In this document: in pieces, positions 22,576 to 32,289 of the stretch
Layout of the letters: each line of letters starts with the position of its first letter
How positions within the stretch are numbered: position 1 is the stretch's first letter
Origin: Streptomyces soli
Lineage (GTDB): Bacteria; Actinomycetota; Actinomycetes; Streptomycetales; Streptomycetaceae
Length of the DNA: 64,000 nucleotides
Assembly (NCBI RefSeq): GCF_003999195.1
Contig: NZ_RJVR01000227.1
Coordinates: 18,784-82,783, forward strand
Direction of reading: 5' to 3'
Made by a program: the position numbers and the translations under genes
The notes under the pieces: generated by a model
The model's input: only the letters and a program-made list of their open reading frames with translations
Told to the model about the DNA's origin: nothing
The model's database searches: none

Positions 22576-25445
22576 TCGTCGTCCCCCGCATCCGCCGTGC
22601 CGAAGAATCGGTCCACGATCCGGGCCGCGGCGTCGCCCCGGTCGTACTCGCCGTAGCGGTCGGCGAATTCCTTGAGCCGCGTGGCGTACCGCTGGCGAAC
22701 TCCCGACAGGTCGGTGAGTGCGGCGAAAAGCTCGTCCTCGGTGCGCGCCACCGGCCCGGGGGTCTCGGCGAGGAGGTCGAAGTAGGTGCCTCTGGCGTCC
22801 TGGGAGTACTCCTCCCAGTCGTACGCGAAGAAGACCATCGGCCGTTGCAGCAGCGCATAGTCGAACATCAGGGACGAGTAGTCGGTGACGACGGCGTCGG
22901 CGAGCAGCAGGAGCGGGGTGATGTCCGGCTCGCCGGTGACGTCGATGACCCGGCCGGCGACGGAGGGCGGCAGGGCGATCCGGTTGAAGTAGTGCGTACG
23001 GACCAGGAGGGTCAGGTCGCCGCCGAATCGGTCGGCGAAGCGGTCGACGTCGAAGGGGAACTCGAACTCCCGCACCCGGCCGCCCGGATGGGCGCGGAAG
23101 GTGGGCGCGTACAGGACGACGGGACGGTCGCGGTTGATGCCGAGCCGCTCGGCGATGAGCGTCGCAGCCGCGTCGGGGGCCGCCGTCTCGCGGGCCCGCA
23201 CCAGGGCGTCGTTGCGGGGGTAGCCGGTGCGCAGCAGCTTCTCGCCGGGGATGCGGTAGGCGCAGGCGAGGGTGCGTACGTCGTGTTCGCCCCGCACGAC
23301 GAAGTGGTCGAAGCGGTCCAGGGAGCGCTGGTAGGCGGCCTGTTCGGGCTCGGACAGCATGCGGTATCCGGGCTCGTCGAAGCCCATCCGTTTGAGGGCG
23401 GAGCCGTGCCAGGTCTGGATGTACGTGGTCTCGGGGCGCTTGTCGAGCTTGAGTGGATAGCCCTGGTTGTCGATCCAGAACTCGGCCTGCGCCAGCGCTC
23501 GCAGATACCGCCACGACCAGCGCCGGACCAGCTCGACGTCCTCGGGGAAGCCCTCGGGCCGGTCGCCCGCGTAGGACCAGATGGCGGTGACGGGCAGGCC
23601 GCGCCGGCGCATCTCCTCGTGGATGGCGCGCGGGCTGTCGCTGTACTGCCTGCCGAGGTGGCTCTCGAAGACGACGGTGCCCCGGCGGACCGGCAGGAGA
23701 CGCAGCATCTGCTGGTAGGCCTGGATCTTGCGCCGGCCGGAGTTGAGGTCTCGCCAGCCGGCCCGCGCGGCGCGGTAGGCGCGTTTGCCTGCGTTGGCCG
23801 CGGGTCCGTCGAGGTGGCGCTCGACCAGGGCGTGGGTGCGCCGGACGGCGGGGCCGTGCTGGGTGAGGCGGAAGGCGAGGTGGCCCTTGGCGGACACCTC
23901 GGGTTCGAGGCGGTCGGCGGTCAGGCGGCTGAGCAGCGGCCGTACGGACAACGGCTCGGCGTCGCCCAGGTCGGTGTTGCCCGCGGTGAGCCGGGTGGCG
24001 GTGCGGTGGCCGTCGGCGTCGAGGCGCAGCCGTATGTCCCATACGTCGTCGACGATGCCGAGCGGCCGAAGTCGCCGGGCCAGCGGCACTTCGGCCCGCC
24101 AGACCACGGACTCCCCGGCGTGGCGCAGTGTACGCACCGGGAAGCGGAAGGAGCGCAGGGACCGGCGCCGGGCGCGGAATTCGAGCTCGCCGGTGAGGAC
24201 GGCGCCGGGCGGGATGACGCCGAGCGGGTTGACGATGGCGCCGTCGAGGATGACCCGGCCGTCCCGCACGGCGTAGCCGGTGAGGCGGTTGCGCGGGGCC
24301 ATGTGGTCCAGGGGCCGGGTGTGGTAGCCGAGGGCGGTGACGTCGAGGACCTCGCGGCCCTGGGGGTCGTCGAGGTGGTCGGCGCACCAGTAGACGCGGC
24401 CGTCGCGCTCGGCGAGGGGGGCCGAGATCTTCTGCCGGTTGATGAGGGTGTCGATCGCCGGCATGAGGTTGGCCCAGTCCTCCTTGAGCAGGAGGTAGGC
24501 GCAGATGGCGTGGATGGGATCCAGCTCGGCGTACGCGGCCGGCGGGAAGCCGGCGATGTACTCGTCGGCCATCCGGGCGAAGCGGCGGCGGTAGTCGTCG
24601 TCGAGGAAGGGCAGCTCGCGCAGGTAGAGGACCAGGTCGTGCTTGAGGAACTTGGTGTCCTTGGCGAGCTTGAGCCCGTCCATGGCGCGGTCGGCGAGGA
24701 GCGCGTCGATGCGGCGGTGGATCTCGACCCGGTCGGCGAAGTTGTTGATCTCGTGGCGGCGGTTGCTGATCGACTTGACCTCGGCCTTGTCCAGGACGTT
24801 CCAGGTGTAGACGGTGTTCGGGATGAGCGTGATCCGCCGGGCCGCCAGCAGGGCCTGCGCGGAGAAGAGCAGGTCCTCGTAGTGGATGCCCTTGGGGAAG
24901 GCCAGGCCGCTGCTCAGGAGGAAGTCGCGCCGGTAGCACTTGTTGGTCGACAGGGTGTCGAAGACCATCAGGTCCGGCAGGTCGGCGATGGACTCGATGG
25001 TCCGGGTCGACCGGTACAGCCACGGGTACCAGGGGTCCTTGCGGTCGTGCCGGCTGTCGGCGTGCACCCGTACGCACAGGCCGGACACCAGGTCGGCGTC
25101 CGTGCGCTCGGCCGCCTCCAGCATGGCGCGGCAGGCGTTGGGCGGCAGTGTGTCGTCGCTGTCCAGGAACATCACGTAGCGCCCGCGGGCGACGGCGATG
25201 CCCTGGTTGCGGGGCTCTCCGCAGCCGCCGCTGTTGTGCGGCAGCCGGATCGCCCGCACCCGGCGGGGGCCGGCGGCGGCAAGGGAGGTGGCGACCTCGT
25301 AGGAGCCGTCGGTCGAGCAGTCGTCGGCGATGACCACCTCGACATTGCGCAGGGTCTGCGCCAGCAAGGACCGCACAGCGGTGGGAAGCCGCTCCGCGTC
25401 GTTGTAGACGATGACGACGACACTGATGTCCGGGGCGAGATCCAT
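22572..25445 (-). CDS. Bifunctional family 2 glycosyltransferase / CDP-glycerol glycerophosphotransferase
   Basis: 957 residues, two enzymes in one chain. Residues 1-250 are a GT2 domain (ISVVVIVYNDAERLPTAVRS, VVIADDCSTDGS, and the metal-binding DSD at 95-97, with NKCYRRDFL). A beta-rich middle domain follows (about 330-530). The last 380 residues are a TagF-like CDP-glycerol glycerophosphotransferase (FESHLGRQYSDSPRAIHEEM, YIQTWHGSALKRMGFDEPGY, VVLYAPTFRAHPGGRVREFE, VVTDYSSLMFDYALLQRPMV), with the catalytic His and PTFR/DYSS motifs. It adds glycerol-phosphate or similar units to a lipid-linked sugar in wall teichoic acid assembly at the membrane. ATG 25445 is chosen; a GTG 15 bases upstream is possible. 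Coupled to the GT4 gene. Confidence 0.92.
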   Translation of the reverse strand: MDLAPDISVVVIVYNDAERLPTAVRSLLAQTLRNVEVVIADDCSTDGSYEVATSLAAAGPRRVRAIRLPHNSGGCGEPRNQGIAVARGRYVMFLDSDDTLPPNACRAMLEAAERTDADLVSGLCVRVHADSRHDRKDPWYPWLYRSTRTIESIADLPDLMVFDTLSTNKCYRRDFLLSSGLAFPKGIHYEDLLFSAQALLAARRITLIPNTVYTWNVLDKAEVKSISNRRHEINNFADRVEIHRRIDALLADRAMDGLKLAKDTKFLKHDLVLYLRELPFLDDDYRRRFARMADEYIAGFPPAAYAELDPIHAICAYLLLKEDWANLMPAIDTLINRQKISAPLAERDGRVYWCADHLDDPQGREVLDVTALGYHTRPLDHMAPRNRLTGYAVRDGRVILDGAIVNPLGVIPPGAVLTGELEFRARRRSLRSFRFPVRTLRHAGESVVWRAEVPLARRLRPLGIVDDVWDIRLRLDADGHRTATRLTAGNTDLGDAEPLSVRPLLSRLTADRLEPEVSAKGHLAFRLTQHGPAVRRTHALVERHLDGPAANAGKRAYRAARAGWRDLNSGRRKIQAYQQMLRLLPVRRGTVVFESHLGRQYSDSPRAIHEEMRRRGLPVTAIWSYAGDRPEGFPEDVELVRRWSWRYLRALAQAEFWIDNQGYPLKLDKRPETTYIQTWHGSALKRMGFDEPGYRMLSEPEQAAYQRSLDRFDHFVVRGEHDVRTLACAYRIPGEKLLRTGYPRNDALVRARETAAPDAAATLIAERLGINRDRPVVLYAPTFRAHPGGRVREFEFPFDVDRFADRFGGDLTLLVRTHYFNRIALPPSVAGRVIDVTGEPDITPLLLLADAVVTDYSSLMFDYALLQRPMVFFAYDWEEYSQDARGTYFDLLAETPGPVARTEDELFAALTDLSGVRQRYATRLKEFADRYGEYDRGDAAARIVDRFFGTADAGDDE

Positions 25446-25555
25446 GTCCGGTGACACCTTTCTCTGCCCTTCGAATCTCTTGCCTCGGGCGACGGAACGC
25501 AAGTCAGGGAACGGTTCGGGGCGCGGGCCGCCCCGCTGCGGGGCACCATGGGCAC

Positions 25556-27337
25556 ATGGCCAGGCGGGTCCCCGTACGGCTGGTGGCGGGCCTCCTGCTC
25601 GTCGCCGTCTTCTGGCCGCTCTACTGGACGCTGGAGAGCGCCTGGTCGGAGGACGTGTTCTTCCCGCTGTGGGTGGGCTACATCCTCATCGCGGACGGAC
25701 TGGTGCTGATGCGCACCGGCACCTCGCCGATGAGTGCCCGGCCGCTGCTCCTTCTGGCCCTGTTCCCGGTGTCCTCGGCCTACTGGGCGCTGTACGAGCT
25801 GGCCAACCACGTCATCGGCAACTGGCACTACGTGGCTCCGGCCCGGCACGGGCGGCTCTACTGGGACGTCGTCCAGGCGGTCACGTACAGCACGGTCATT
25901 CCGGTGCTCTGGGAGACCGCCGAGCTGTTCCTCTCCCTGCCACGGCTGCGCGGCCTGCGGGGACGGCGGCTCGAGGTGCCCGGCGCCGGGCTGCTCCCGC
26001 TCGCCGGGGTCGCGGCTGTGGTCCTGGCGCTGGTCCTCCCCCGGCAGGCCTTTCCGCTGCTGTGGTTCGCGCCCTTCCTGCTTCTCGACCCCCTCAACCG
26101 CCGCGCCGGGCGGCCCAGCCTGCTGGGCCGGGCGGCGGAGGGCCGCTGGGGCACGATCGCTGCGGTGGCTCTGGCGGGGCCGACGGCCGGGTTCTTCTGG
26201 GAGCTGTGGAACGGTGGGGCCGCGGGCTACCACTGGGTGTACACGATTCCGTGGTTCGACGGGGCGCCCCATCTGTTCCGGATGCCGCTGGCCGGCTACC
26301 TGGGATATCCGCCGTTCGCCGCGTCGACGTACGCGCTGTGCGCGAGCCTGTTCGGGGAATCAATCGCCGCCAGGCCTGGTTTGAACAGCCGGGACACGCC
26401 TCCATCGAAGGGTGCTGAGATGTTCGCGTTGACTTTCTCCGAATACGGCGACCCGTCGGTTCTCCAGGTCACCGAGGTGCCGGAACCGCATGCAGGCCCC
26501 GGGCAGGTGCGGATCGCGGTCCGCACGGCCGGGGTGAATCCCGTCGACTGGAAGATCCGGGCCGGTCACATGAAGGACGTCTTCCCGATCGAACTGCCCG
26601 CCATTCCGGGCATGGACGTCGCCGGCGTCGTCGACGAAGTCGGTGAAGGCGTCGAGGGGGTGAGCGTCGGGGACGAGGTCTTCGGCTCCGGGAACGGCGT
26701 CTCCGCGCAGTACGCGGTCCTCGACCACTTCACGGCGAAGCCCGCCTCCATGAGGTGGGCGGAGGCGGCGGCCCTCCCTGTGCCCGCCGAGACCTCCCTG
26801 CGTGCCCTGGACCTCGTCGGGCCGCCCACCGCCGGGCAGACCCTGCTGATCGACGGCGGGGCGGGCGGGGTGGGCACCGTCGCCGCCCAGTTCGCCATCG
26901 CGGACGGCGTCCACGTCATCGGCACGGCGAGCGAGTCCAACCACGACCTGCTGCGCTCCCTCGGCGTCGTGCCGACCACCTACGGCCCCGGGCTCAAGGA
27001 GAGGGTGGCCGCACTGGCCCCGCGCGGGGTCGACTTCGCCTTCGACACGGCGGGCAAGGGCTCGGTCAAGGAGCTGATCGAGATCGTGGGTGACCCCGGC
27101 AAGGTGATCACCATTGCCGACTTCTCCGCCGGCCAGTACGGCGTCCTGGTGACCGGCGCCGGGACCCACCCGCAGCGCTTCGACGCTCTGCCCAAGGCCG
27201 CCAAGCTCTACGAGGAGGGCAAGCTCGTCATCCCCATCGACTCCGAGTTCCCCCTGGCCGAGGCCCCCAAGGCCCACGAGCGAAGCGAGGGCGGGCACCT
27301 CAGCGGCAAGATCGTACTGACGGTCTCTCAGTCCTGA
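25556..27337 (+). CDS. Membrane protein running in frame into a quinone oxidoreductase
   Basis: One uninterrupted frame of 593 codons. Residues 1-285 form a hydrophobic multi-pass protein (VRLVAGLLLVAVFWPLYWTL, FFPLWVGYILIADGLVLM, LLLLALFPVSSAYWALYELA, a later WYTIPWF-like loop) that I do not recognise beyond unknown membrane protein. No stop codon follows its natural-looking end (YALCASLFGES). After about 20 non-descript residues the frame continues into a complete medium-chain reductase starting MFALTFSEYG. The reductase has its own ribosome binding site, so the join looks like a lost stop, or a real fusion. ATG 25556 is in frame; ATG 25548 is not. Confidence 0.6.
   Translation: MARRVPVRLVAGLLLVAVFWPLYWTLESAWSEDVFFPLWVGYILIADGLVLMRTGTSPMSARPLLLLALFPVSSAYWALYELANHVIGNWHYVAPARHGRLYWDVVQAVTYSTVIPVLWETAELFLSLPRLRGLRGRRLEVPGAGLLPLAGVAAVVLALVLPRQAFPLLWFAPFLLLDPLNRRAGRPSLLGRAAEGRWGTIAAVALAGPTAGFFWELWNGGAAGYHWVYTIPWFDGAPHLFRMPLAGYLGYPPFAASTYALCASLFGESIAARPGLNSRDTPPSKGAEMFALTFSEYGDPSVLQVTEVPEPHAGPGQVRIAVRTAGVNPVDWKIRAGHMKDVFPIELPAIPGMDVAGVVDEVGEGVEGVSVGDEVFGSGNGVSAQYAVLDHFTAKPASMRWAEAAALPVPAETSLRALDLVGPPTAGQTLLIDGGAGGVGTVAAQFAIADGVHVIGTASESNHDLLRSLGVVPTTYGPGLKERVAALAPRGVDFAFDTAGKGSVKELIEIVGDPGKVITIADFSAGQYGVLVTGAGTHPQRFDALPKAAKLYEEGKLVIPIDSEFPLAEAPKAHERSEGGHLSGKIVLTVSQS
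26420..27337 (+). CDS. NADP-dependent quinone oxidoreductase (zinc-free MDR)
   Basis: 305 residues of the medium-chain dehydrogenase/reductase superfamily, quinone oxidoreductase branch. ATG 26420 is preceded by GAAGGGTGCTGAG. MFALTFSEYGDPSVLQVTEV leads into GVNPVDWKIRAGHMKDVFPI and PGMDVAGVVDEVGEGVEGV of the GroES-like domain. The nucleotide-binding loop is DGGAGGVGTVAAQFAI, and the C-terminus reads HERSEGGHLSGKIVL, a closing phrase of this family. No zinc ligands are seen. It reduces quinones or enones with NADPH. The start sits inside a longer frame that begins at 25556; independent translation from its own ribosome binding site is the likelier route. Confidence 0.85.
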   Translation: MFALTFSEYGDPSVLQVTEVPEPHAGPGQVRIAVRTAGVNPVDWKIRAGHMKDVFPIELPAIPGMDVAGVVDEVGEGVEGVSVGDEVFGSGNGVSAQYAVLDHFTAKPASMRWAEAAALPVPAETSLRALDLVGPPTAGQTLLIDGGAGGVGTVAAQFAIADGVHVIGTASESNHDLLRSLGVVPTTYGPGLKERVAALAPRGVDFAFDTAGKGSVKELIEIVGDPGKVITIADFSAGQYGVLVTGAGTHPQRFDALPKAAKLYEEGKLVIPIDSEFPLAEAPKAHERSEGGHLSGKIVLTVSQS

Positions 27338-27383
27338 CGTCAACGGGGCCGGGCCGCATACGTGTTCGTACGCGGCCCGGCCC

Positions 27384-28694
27384 TTACGTCCCCTCGGTGT
27401 CGGCCGCTGCCCCATCGCTCGCCGCTCGCATCGCCGATCGGGTGGGCGCGCCCAGTGCCCAGAAGATCACACCCATCAGGATGAACGCGGCCAGCGGCAC
27501 CGCCTCCGTCAGCAGGTACGACACCCGCTCGCCGTGCGTCCAGCCGTCGGGGAGGTAGGCCTTGCTGAACCAGCCGCTGCCGACGCCCGGCATGAGCAAC
27601 TGCAGCGAGGCGTACGCGATCAGGGCGGTGAGCACGGTCGCGATCGCCCATGGCATGGGCGCCTTCTACGGGCGGGGGACGTTCGGGTACTTGCGCCGCA
27701 GCACCGGCAGGGCCGGGAAGATGCCGAGGTAGCTGACGAGGGTGGTGGACACGGCGAGGCCGAGCACCGCCCCGAAGAGCTTGGTCGTGCTGCCGTGGGT
27801 CAGCTCGTGGGCCAGGACCAGGAGGCCGGTGGAGACCAGGCCGCCGAGGATGTTGACCCGTACCGGGGTGCCGAAGCGGCTGGGGATGACGCCGAGGCCG
27901 CGCGGTGCGGCGCCGTCGTAGCCGGAGACGGCCAGCGCTCGGTCGGAGCCCATGATCCAGGTGACGCCGGAGGAGAGCACGGTGAGGATGAGCATGATCG
28001 CGGCCAGCCCGCCCAGTACGCTGCCGGCCCCGGTCAGCTGGCCGTGCCGTCGGCGGCGACCGAGCCGCCGTACACGGTGAAGACCTGGCGGATGGCGTCG
28101 AGGAAGCCGCCCAGGCTCCCGTACACCACAACGTGAGCGTGAAGAAGCCGAGGGGGATCAGGCGGCTCCAGGCGCCAAGCGTGGGAATCCACTTGCCGAC
28201 ATCGAAGGAGAGAATCGCGGCGAGCACCCCGATCCAGATGAACACCAGGGTGAAAGCGTAGAAGGCGGTGGTGCTCAGATCCTTGCCGCCGTTGAAGAAA
28301 GTCGTGAAGGCGGTGACGGCCGCGACGGAGAGCGTGCCGCCGAGCCAGAACGGATTCGTCACCCAGTAAAGGAAATTGTTGACCGATCCGACGAGCCGGC
28401 AAATGCCCGGCTGGTCCAGATGTACGGTCCGCCCTCCTCGGGGAAGGCCGCTCCGAGTTCCGCGGTCAGCAGCGCGGACGGTATGAAGAAGACGACGGCC
28501 AGCACGATGAGCCAGGTGAAGGCCTCCGCGCCGGACGAGGCCACGGTACCGATGGTGTCGACACCGACAATCGTGCACAGCAGGAAGAACAGGATGTCGA
28601 AGCGCCTGAAATGCTTGCGCAGCTTCTGCCGTTCGGCGGCCGCGCTGGGCGGGAGCCCGATTTCTGCTTCGTTTTTGTTAAGCCCAGTGGCCAA
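27384..28694 (-). pseudogene. Broken APC-family amino acid permease
   Basis: Fragments in all three minus frames line up as one permease. First comes MATGLNKNEAEIG with FDILFFLLCTIVGVDTIGTV and ELGAAFPEEGGPYIW (28694 to about 28400, TTG start behind AGGGGATCACG). Next is NNFLYWVTNPFWLGGTLSVA, FAFYAFTLVF-like and FDVGKWIPTLGAWSRLIPLG (to about 28130), then MLILTVLSSGVTWIMGSDRA to KYPNVPRP-stop (27666). Last is MPWAIATVLTALIAYASLQL to the end (27384). At least three frameshifts and one stop interrupt it. The glutamate/GABA-antiporter-like branch of the APC family fits best. It cannot give a working transporter. Confidence 0.82.
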
Positions 28695-28854
28695 CGTGAT
28701 CCCCTGCGGTGAACCCGGTGCGAGTGCCGCTTATGGTCACCTGTCGCTCTGCGGCCCCACAAGAGTCGTATCCGATTCTTGACCCATACGCCCGCCTTCG
28801 AAGCTCACGGGCAACCCAGCCGAAATCTGTGGAAGCAGGATAGGCTCGGCCGGC

Positions 28855-29307
28855 GTGCCTACCTTGCTGATCGTGCATCACACTCCGTCGCCCAATCTGC
28901 AGGCGATGTTCGAGGCCGTCGTCTCCGGTGCCACCACCGACGAGATCGAGGGCGTCGAGGTCGTCCGCCGTCCCGCTCTGGCCGCGACCGCGTCCGATGT
29001 CCTGGCGGCCGACGGCTATCTGCTCGGCACCCCGGCGAACCTCGGCTACATGTCCGGCGCGCTCAAGCACTTCTTCGACCAGATCTACTATCCGTGCCTG
29101 GACGCCACCCGCGGCAGGCCCTTCGGCTACTACGTGCACGGCGGCAACGACGTCACCGGGACGGTACGCGGCATCGAGTCGATCACCACGGGCCTGGGCT
29201 GGCAGAAGGCGGCGGTCGCCGTCACTGTCACCGGTGAGCCGGGCAAGGGCGACGTCGAAGCGTGCTGGGAGCTGGGGGCCACCCTCGCCGCCGGGCTGTC
29301 GCAGTAG
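28855..29307 (+). CDS. Flavodoxin-fold NAD(P)H-dependent reductase-like protein
   Basis: 150 residues of the flavodoxin fold. TLLIVHHTPSPNLQAMFEAV is the FMN-phosphate loop, followed by DGYLLGTPANLGYMSGALKH and a RPFGYYVHGGNDVTGTVRGI segment, as in small actinobacterial flavodoxin-family proteins. The GTG at 28855 has no ribosome binding site. A TAGGCT sequence at 28842-28847 could be a -10 box giving a leaderless mRNA that begins at the start codon; this is inference. It is divergent from the broken permease. The electron donor and acceptor are unknown. Confidence 0.82.
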   Translation: MPTLLIVHHTPSPNLQAMFEAVVSGATTDEIEGVEVVRRPALAATASDVLAADGYLLGTPANLGYMSGALKHFFDQIYYPCLDATRGRPFGYYVHGGNDVTGTVRGIESITTGLGWQKAAVAVTVTGEPGKGDVEACWELGATLAAGLSQ

Positions 29308-29411
29308 CGCCCCGCTCCTGGACATCGGTCTTTCACCCCGTCCCCCGGTCCTGCACCATGGGGCGGGCGAACGCAGCGCCGGCCGTACAGCCGCACCGGG
29401 GAGGCAGCTTC

Positions 29412-30647
29412 ATGGGTGAAGACGCGCACGGCAGACTCGCGGCACTGCAGCAGGACCCCTATCCGGCGTACGCGCGTGCCCGGAAGGAGCCGGGACTCGT
29501 CTTCTCGCCTGAGTTGGGCGGGTGGCTGGTGGCCCGTCAGGCGGACGTACGCGAAGTGCTGTGCAGGCCGGATGACTTCTCCTCGGCCAATGCCCTGCGC
29601 CCGGACGTCATGCCGGCGCCCGAGGCTCTGGCCGAGCTGGGCAGGGGCCCGGGTGGCGGTCCCGTGGTGGTGACCTCGGACGGCGCGGCGCACCTGCGGT
29701 TACGCGCCCCGCTGACCCGGGGGTTGTCGGCGTCGCGGGTGGCGGCGGCGGTGCCGTACATCGCCGAGCGCGCCACGGCTCTGGTCGACGCCTTCGCCGG
29801 TGACGGGCGGGCGGAGCTGATGCGGCAGTACGCCAAGCGGCTGCCGGGCGAGGTGATCGGCCATCTGCTCGGGCTGGACCCGGCCGACGTTCCGGCGGCG
29901 GTCCAGGGCAGCTATCGCGCCGAGGAACTGATCTTCCGGCCGCTGCCGGTGCAGGAGCAGATCCACGCCGCCCGCGATGTCGTCGCCCTGCAGCTACTGC
30001 TCCTGGACTACGCGCAAGAGCGTCGCCAGGATCCCGGCGACGACCTGTGCTCGGAGGTCGTACGGTCGATCGCCCCCGGCACCGCCGCGCTGACCGACGA
30101 GCAGCGTGGCGAGGTGGTGTCCAATCTCCAGAACCTGCTGATCGCCGGGCACCTGACGACCACCGCCCTGATCGGCACGACCCTGCTGCATCTGTTGCGG
30201 CACCGGGCCCAGTGGGAGCTGCTGTGCGCCGATCCCTCGCTGATCCCGGCCGCGATCGAGGAGGCGGCCCGCTACGACTCCGCCGTGCAGGGCTTCCGCC
30301 GGGTCACCACCCGCCCTCTCACCCTCGCCGGTGTCGAACTCGCCGCCGGGGAGTCGGTGTTCGTGGCGTACGGCTCCGCCAACCGGGACGAGGCGGCCTT
30401 CGACCGGCCCGAGGCCTTTGACATCAGCCGACTGACTATCCGTCATCTCGCCTTCGGGCAAGGCGTGCACGGCTGCCCCGGGTCCCAACTGGCCCGGGAG
30501 CAGCTGCGTATCACCCTGGAGACCCTGACCCGGCGGCTGCCGGGGCTGCGGTTCGCGGCGTCCGGTGAAGAACCGGTCGAGATGCTGCCGACGATGATCC
30601 ACCGGTCGCCGCGGGCGCTGCCCGTGGTCTGGGAGACGATCGGGTAG
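29412..30647 (+). CDS. Cytochrome P450
   Basis: A 411-residue soluble bacterial P450. The I-helix oxygen-binding motif AGHLTT is at 245-250, the K-helix ExxR is E284-R287, and the haem loop FGQGVHGCPGSQLA gives the axial thiolate Cys355. All essential features are intact. The ATG at 29412 has GAGGCAGCTTC upstream. No ferredoxin or reductase gene is adjacent, and no biosynthetic cluster surrounds it, so its substrate is unknown; the short flavodoxin-like gene 100 bp upstream on the same strand might be a redox partner, but that is speculative. Two hairpins follow. Confidence 0.93.
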   Translation: MGEDAHGRLAALQQDPYPAYARARKEPGLVFSPELGGWLVARQADVREVLCRPDDFSSANALRPDVMPAPEALAELGRGPGGGPVVVTSDGAAHLRLRAPLTRGLSASRVAAAVPYIAERATALVDAFAGDGRAELMRQYAKRLPGEVIGHLLGLDPADVPAAVQGSYRAEELIFRPLPVQEQIHAARDVVALQLLLLDYAQERRQDPGDDLCSEVVRSIAPGTAALTDEQRGEVVSNLQNLLIAGHLTTTALIGTTLLHLLRHRAQWELLCADPSLIPAAIEEAARYDSAVQGFRRVTTRPLTLAGVELAAGESVFVAYGSANRDEAAFDRPEAFDISRLTIRHLAFGQGVHGCPGSQLAREQLRITLETLTRRLPGLRFAASGEEPVEMLPTMIHRSPRALPVVWETIG

Positions 30648-30671
30648 GCGGGCCGGTTCTCCCGGCCCGCC
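30647..30671 (+). terminator. Hairpin terminator of the P450 gene
   Basis: GGCGGGCCGG (30647-30656) pairs with CCGGCCCGCC (30662-30671) over a TTCTC loop directly at the stop codon of the P450 gene. Confidence 0.7.
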
Positions 30672-30732
30672 CCCCCACACCACCGGACATGCGGGCCACT
30701 TCTGACGGATGTTCGCTGTCCGGCCCCTGGAT

Positions 30733-30763
30733 CGGCGCCCGCCCTGGTATACGGCGGGCGCCG
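30733..30763. terminator. Second hairpin between convergent genes
   Basis: CGGCGCCCGCC (30733-30743) pairs with GGCGGGCGCCG (30753-30763). It lies just past the end of the transhydrogenase gene and can stop transcription from that side. Confidence 0.75.
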
Positions 30764-30769
30764 CCGGGA

Positions 30770-32173
30770 TCAGTCCCTCAGCCGGTCGATCTGGCGGATC
30801 TTGTTGGTCGCGTCCAGGGCCGCGACCTTGTACGACTCCGCGAGGGTCGGGTAGTTGAACACCGCGTCCACCAGGTAGTCGACGGTGCCGCCGCAGCCCA
30901 TCACGGCATGCCCGATGTGGATCAGTTCGGTGGCGCCCGTGCCGAAGCAGTGCACGCCGAGCAGCCGCCGGTCCTCCGGGGAGACCAGCAGCTTGAGCAT
31001 GCCGTGCGAGTCGCCGATGATCTGGCCGCGGGCCAGTTCGCGGTAGCGGGATATGCCGACCTCGAAGGGCACGCACTCGTCGGTGAGTTGGTCCTCGGTC
31101 CGGCCGATGAAGCTGATCTCCGGGATGGTGTAGATGCCGATCGGCTGCAGGTCGTGCACCCGGTTCACCGGCTCGCCGTAGGCGTGGTACGCCGCCGTGC
31201 GCCCCTGCTCCATCGAGGTCGCGGCCAGCGCTGGGAAGCCGATGACATCGCCCACCGCGTAGATGTGCGGCACGGCGGTGCGGTAGTGCTCGTCCACCGA
31301 TATCCGGCCGCGCTTGTCGGCGGACAGGCCGGCCTTGTCCAGGTCGAGTTCGTCGGTGAGACCCTGCCGGCCGGCCGAGTACATCACGGCGTCGGCGGGG
31401 ATCTTCTTGCCGCTCTCCAGGACGGTGAGGGTGCCCCGGGGATGCCGTTCGACGGCGGCGACAGTCTCGCCGAAGCGGAAGGTGACGGCCAGGTCCCGGA
31501 GGTGGTATTTGAGCGCCTCGATCACCTCGACGTCGCAGAAGTCGAGCATTCCGGCGCGCTGCTCGACCACGGTGATCTTGCTGCCCAGGGCGGCGAACAT
31601 GGAGGCGTACTCCATGCCGATCACCCCGGCCCCGACGATGACCATGGAGCGCGGCACCCGCTCCAGGTTGAGGACGTTGTCGGAGTCCATGATCGTCCGC
31701 TCGTCGAACTCGACGGTCGCCGGGCGGGCGGGCCGGGTGCCGGTGGCGATCACGATGTGGTCGGCGCTCAACAGCCGGTCCTGGCCGGTCACATCGCGCA
31801 GGGCGACGGTGTGGTCGTCCACGAAGCGGCCGGTGCCGGCGAAGAGCGAGACATGGTTGCGGGACAACTGACTGCGGATGACATCGACCTCGCGGCTGAC
31901 CACGTGCTGGGTGCGGGCGGTCAGGTCGGCGACGGTGATGTCCTCCTTCAGGCGATAGCTCTGGCCGTACAGATCGCGCTGGGTGAGGCCGGTGAGGTAG
32001 AGCACCGCCTCGCGCAGGGTCTTCGAAGGGATGGTGCCGGTGTGGATGGAAACCCCACCGACCATGTCGGGACGGTCAACGACGGCGACCCGGCGGCCGA
32101 GCTTGGCCGCGGCGATGGCGGCCTTCTGGCCGCCCGGACCGGATCCGATGACGAGCATGTCGAAGTCGGGCAC
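30770..32173 (-). CDS. sthA: Soluble pyridine nucleotide transhydrogenase
   Basis: 467 residues, Si-specific NAD(P)+ transhydrogenase, a flavoprotein that passes hydride between NADPH and NAD+ in the cytoplasm. The FAD loop is [19 protein letters not shown]. The redox-active site region reads [15 protein letters not shown], without the Cys pair of lipoamide or glutathione reductases, which is typical of SthA. The NAD(P) loop is [20 protein letters not shown], then [20 protein letters not shown], and the C-terminal dimer domain has [20 protein letters not shown]. The start is GTG 32173, right after a CTGAGG purine stretch. No operon partner. It balances NADPH against NADH pools. Confidence 0.93.
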   Translation of the reverse strand: MPDFDMLVIGSGPGGQKAAIAAAKLGRRVAVVDRPDMVGGVSIHTGTIPSKTLREAVLYLTGLTQRDLYGQSYRLKEDITVADLTARTQHVVSREVDVIRSQLSRNHVSLFAGTGRFVDDHTVALRDVTGQDRLLSADHIVIATGTRPARPATVEFDERTIMDSDNVLNLERVPRSMVIVGAGVIGMEYASMFAALGSKITVVEQRAGMLDFCDVEVIEALKYHLRDLAVTFRFGETVAAVERHPRGTLTVLESGKKIPADAVMYSAGRQGLTDELDLDKAGLSADKRGRISVDEHYRTAVPHIYAVGDVIGFPALAATSMEQGRTAAYHAYGEPVNRVHDLQPIGIYTIPEISFIGRTEDQLTDECVPFEVGISRYRELARGQIIGDSHGMLKLLVSPEDRRLLGVHCFGTGATELIHIGHAVMGCGGTVDYLVDAVFNYPTLAESYKVAALDATNKIRQIDRLRD

Positions 32174-32289
32174 CCTCAGGATTCTGACAGCTCAATCCCT
32201 CGAAAGGGTGAATCCGGTATGGTTGAAATATAAATTAATGGAAAAGGCCGGTCCTCCGGTCGCGGTGAAGTCGCCGCCTGCCCGCCGCC

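Noticed and set aside
22845..25454. Very long plus-strand frame opposite the GT2/TagF gene
   Set aside because: Antisense shadow produced by GC bias; composition is Gly/Val/Asp-rich with no domain, while the minus strand has full enzyme motifs.
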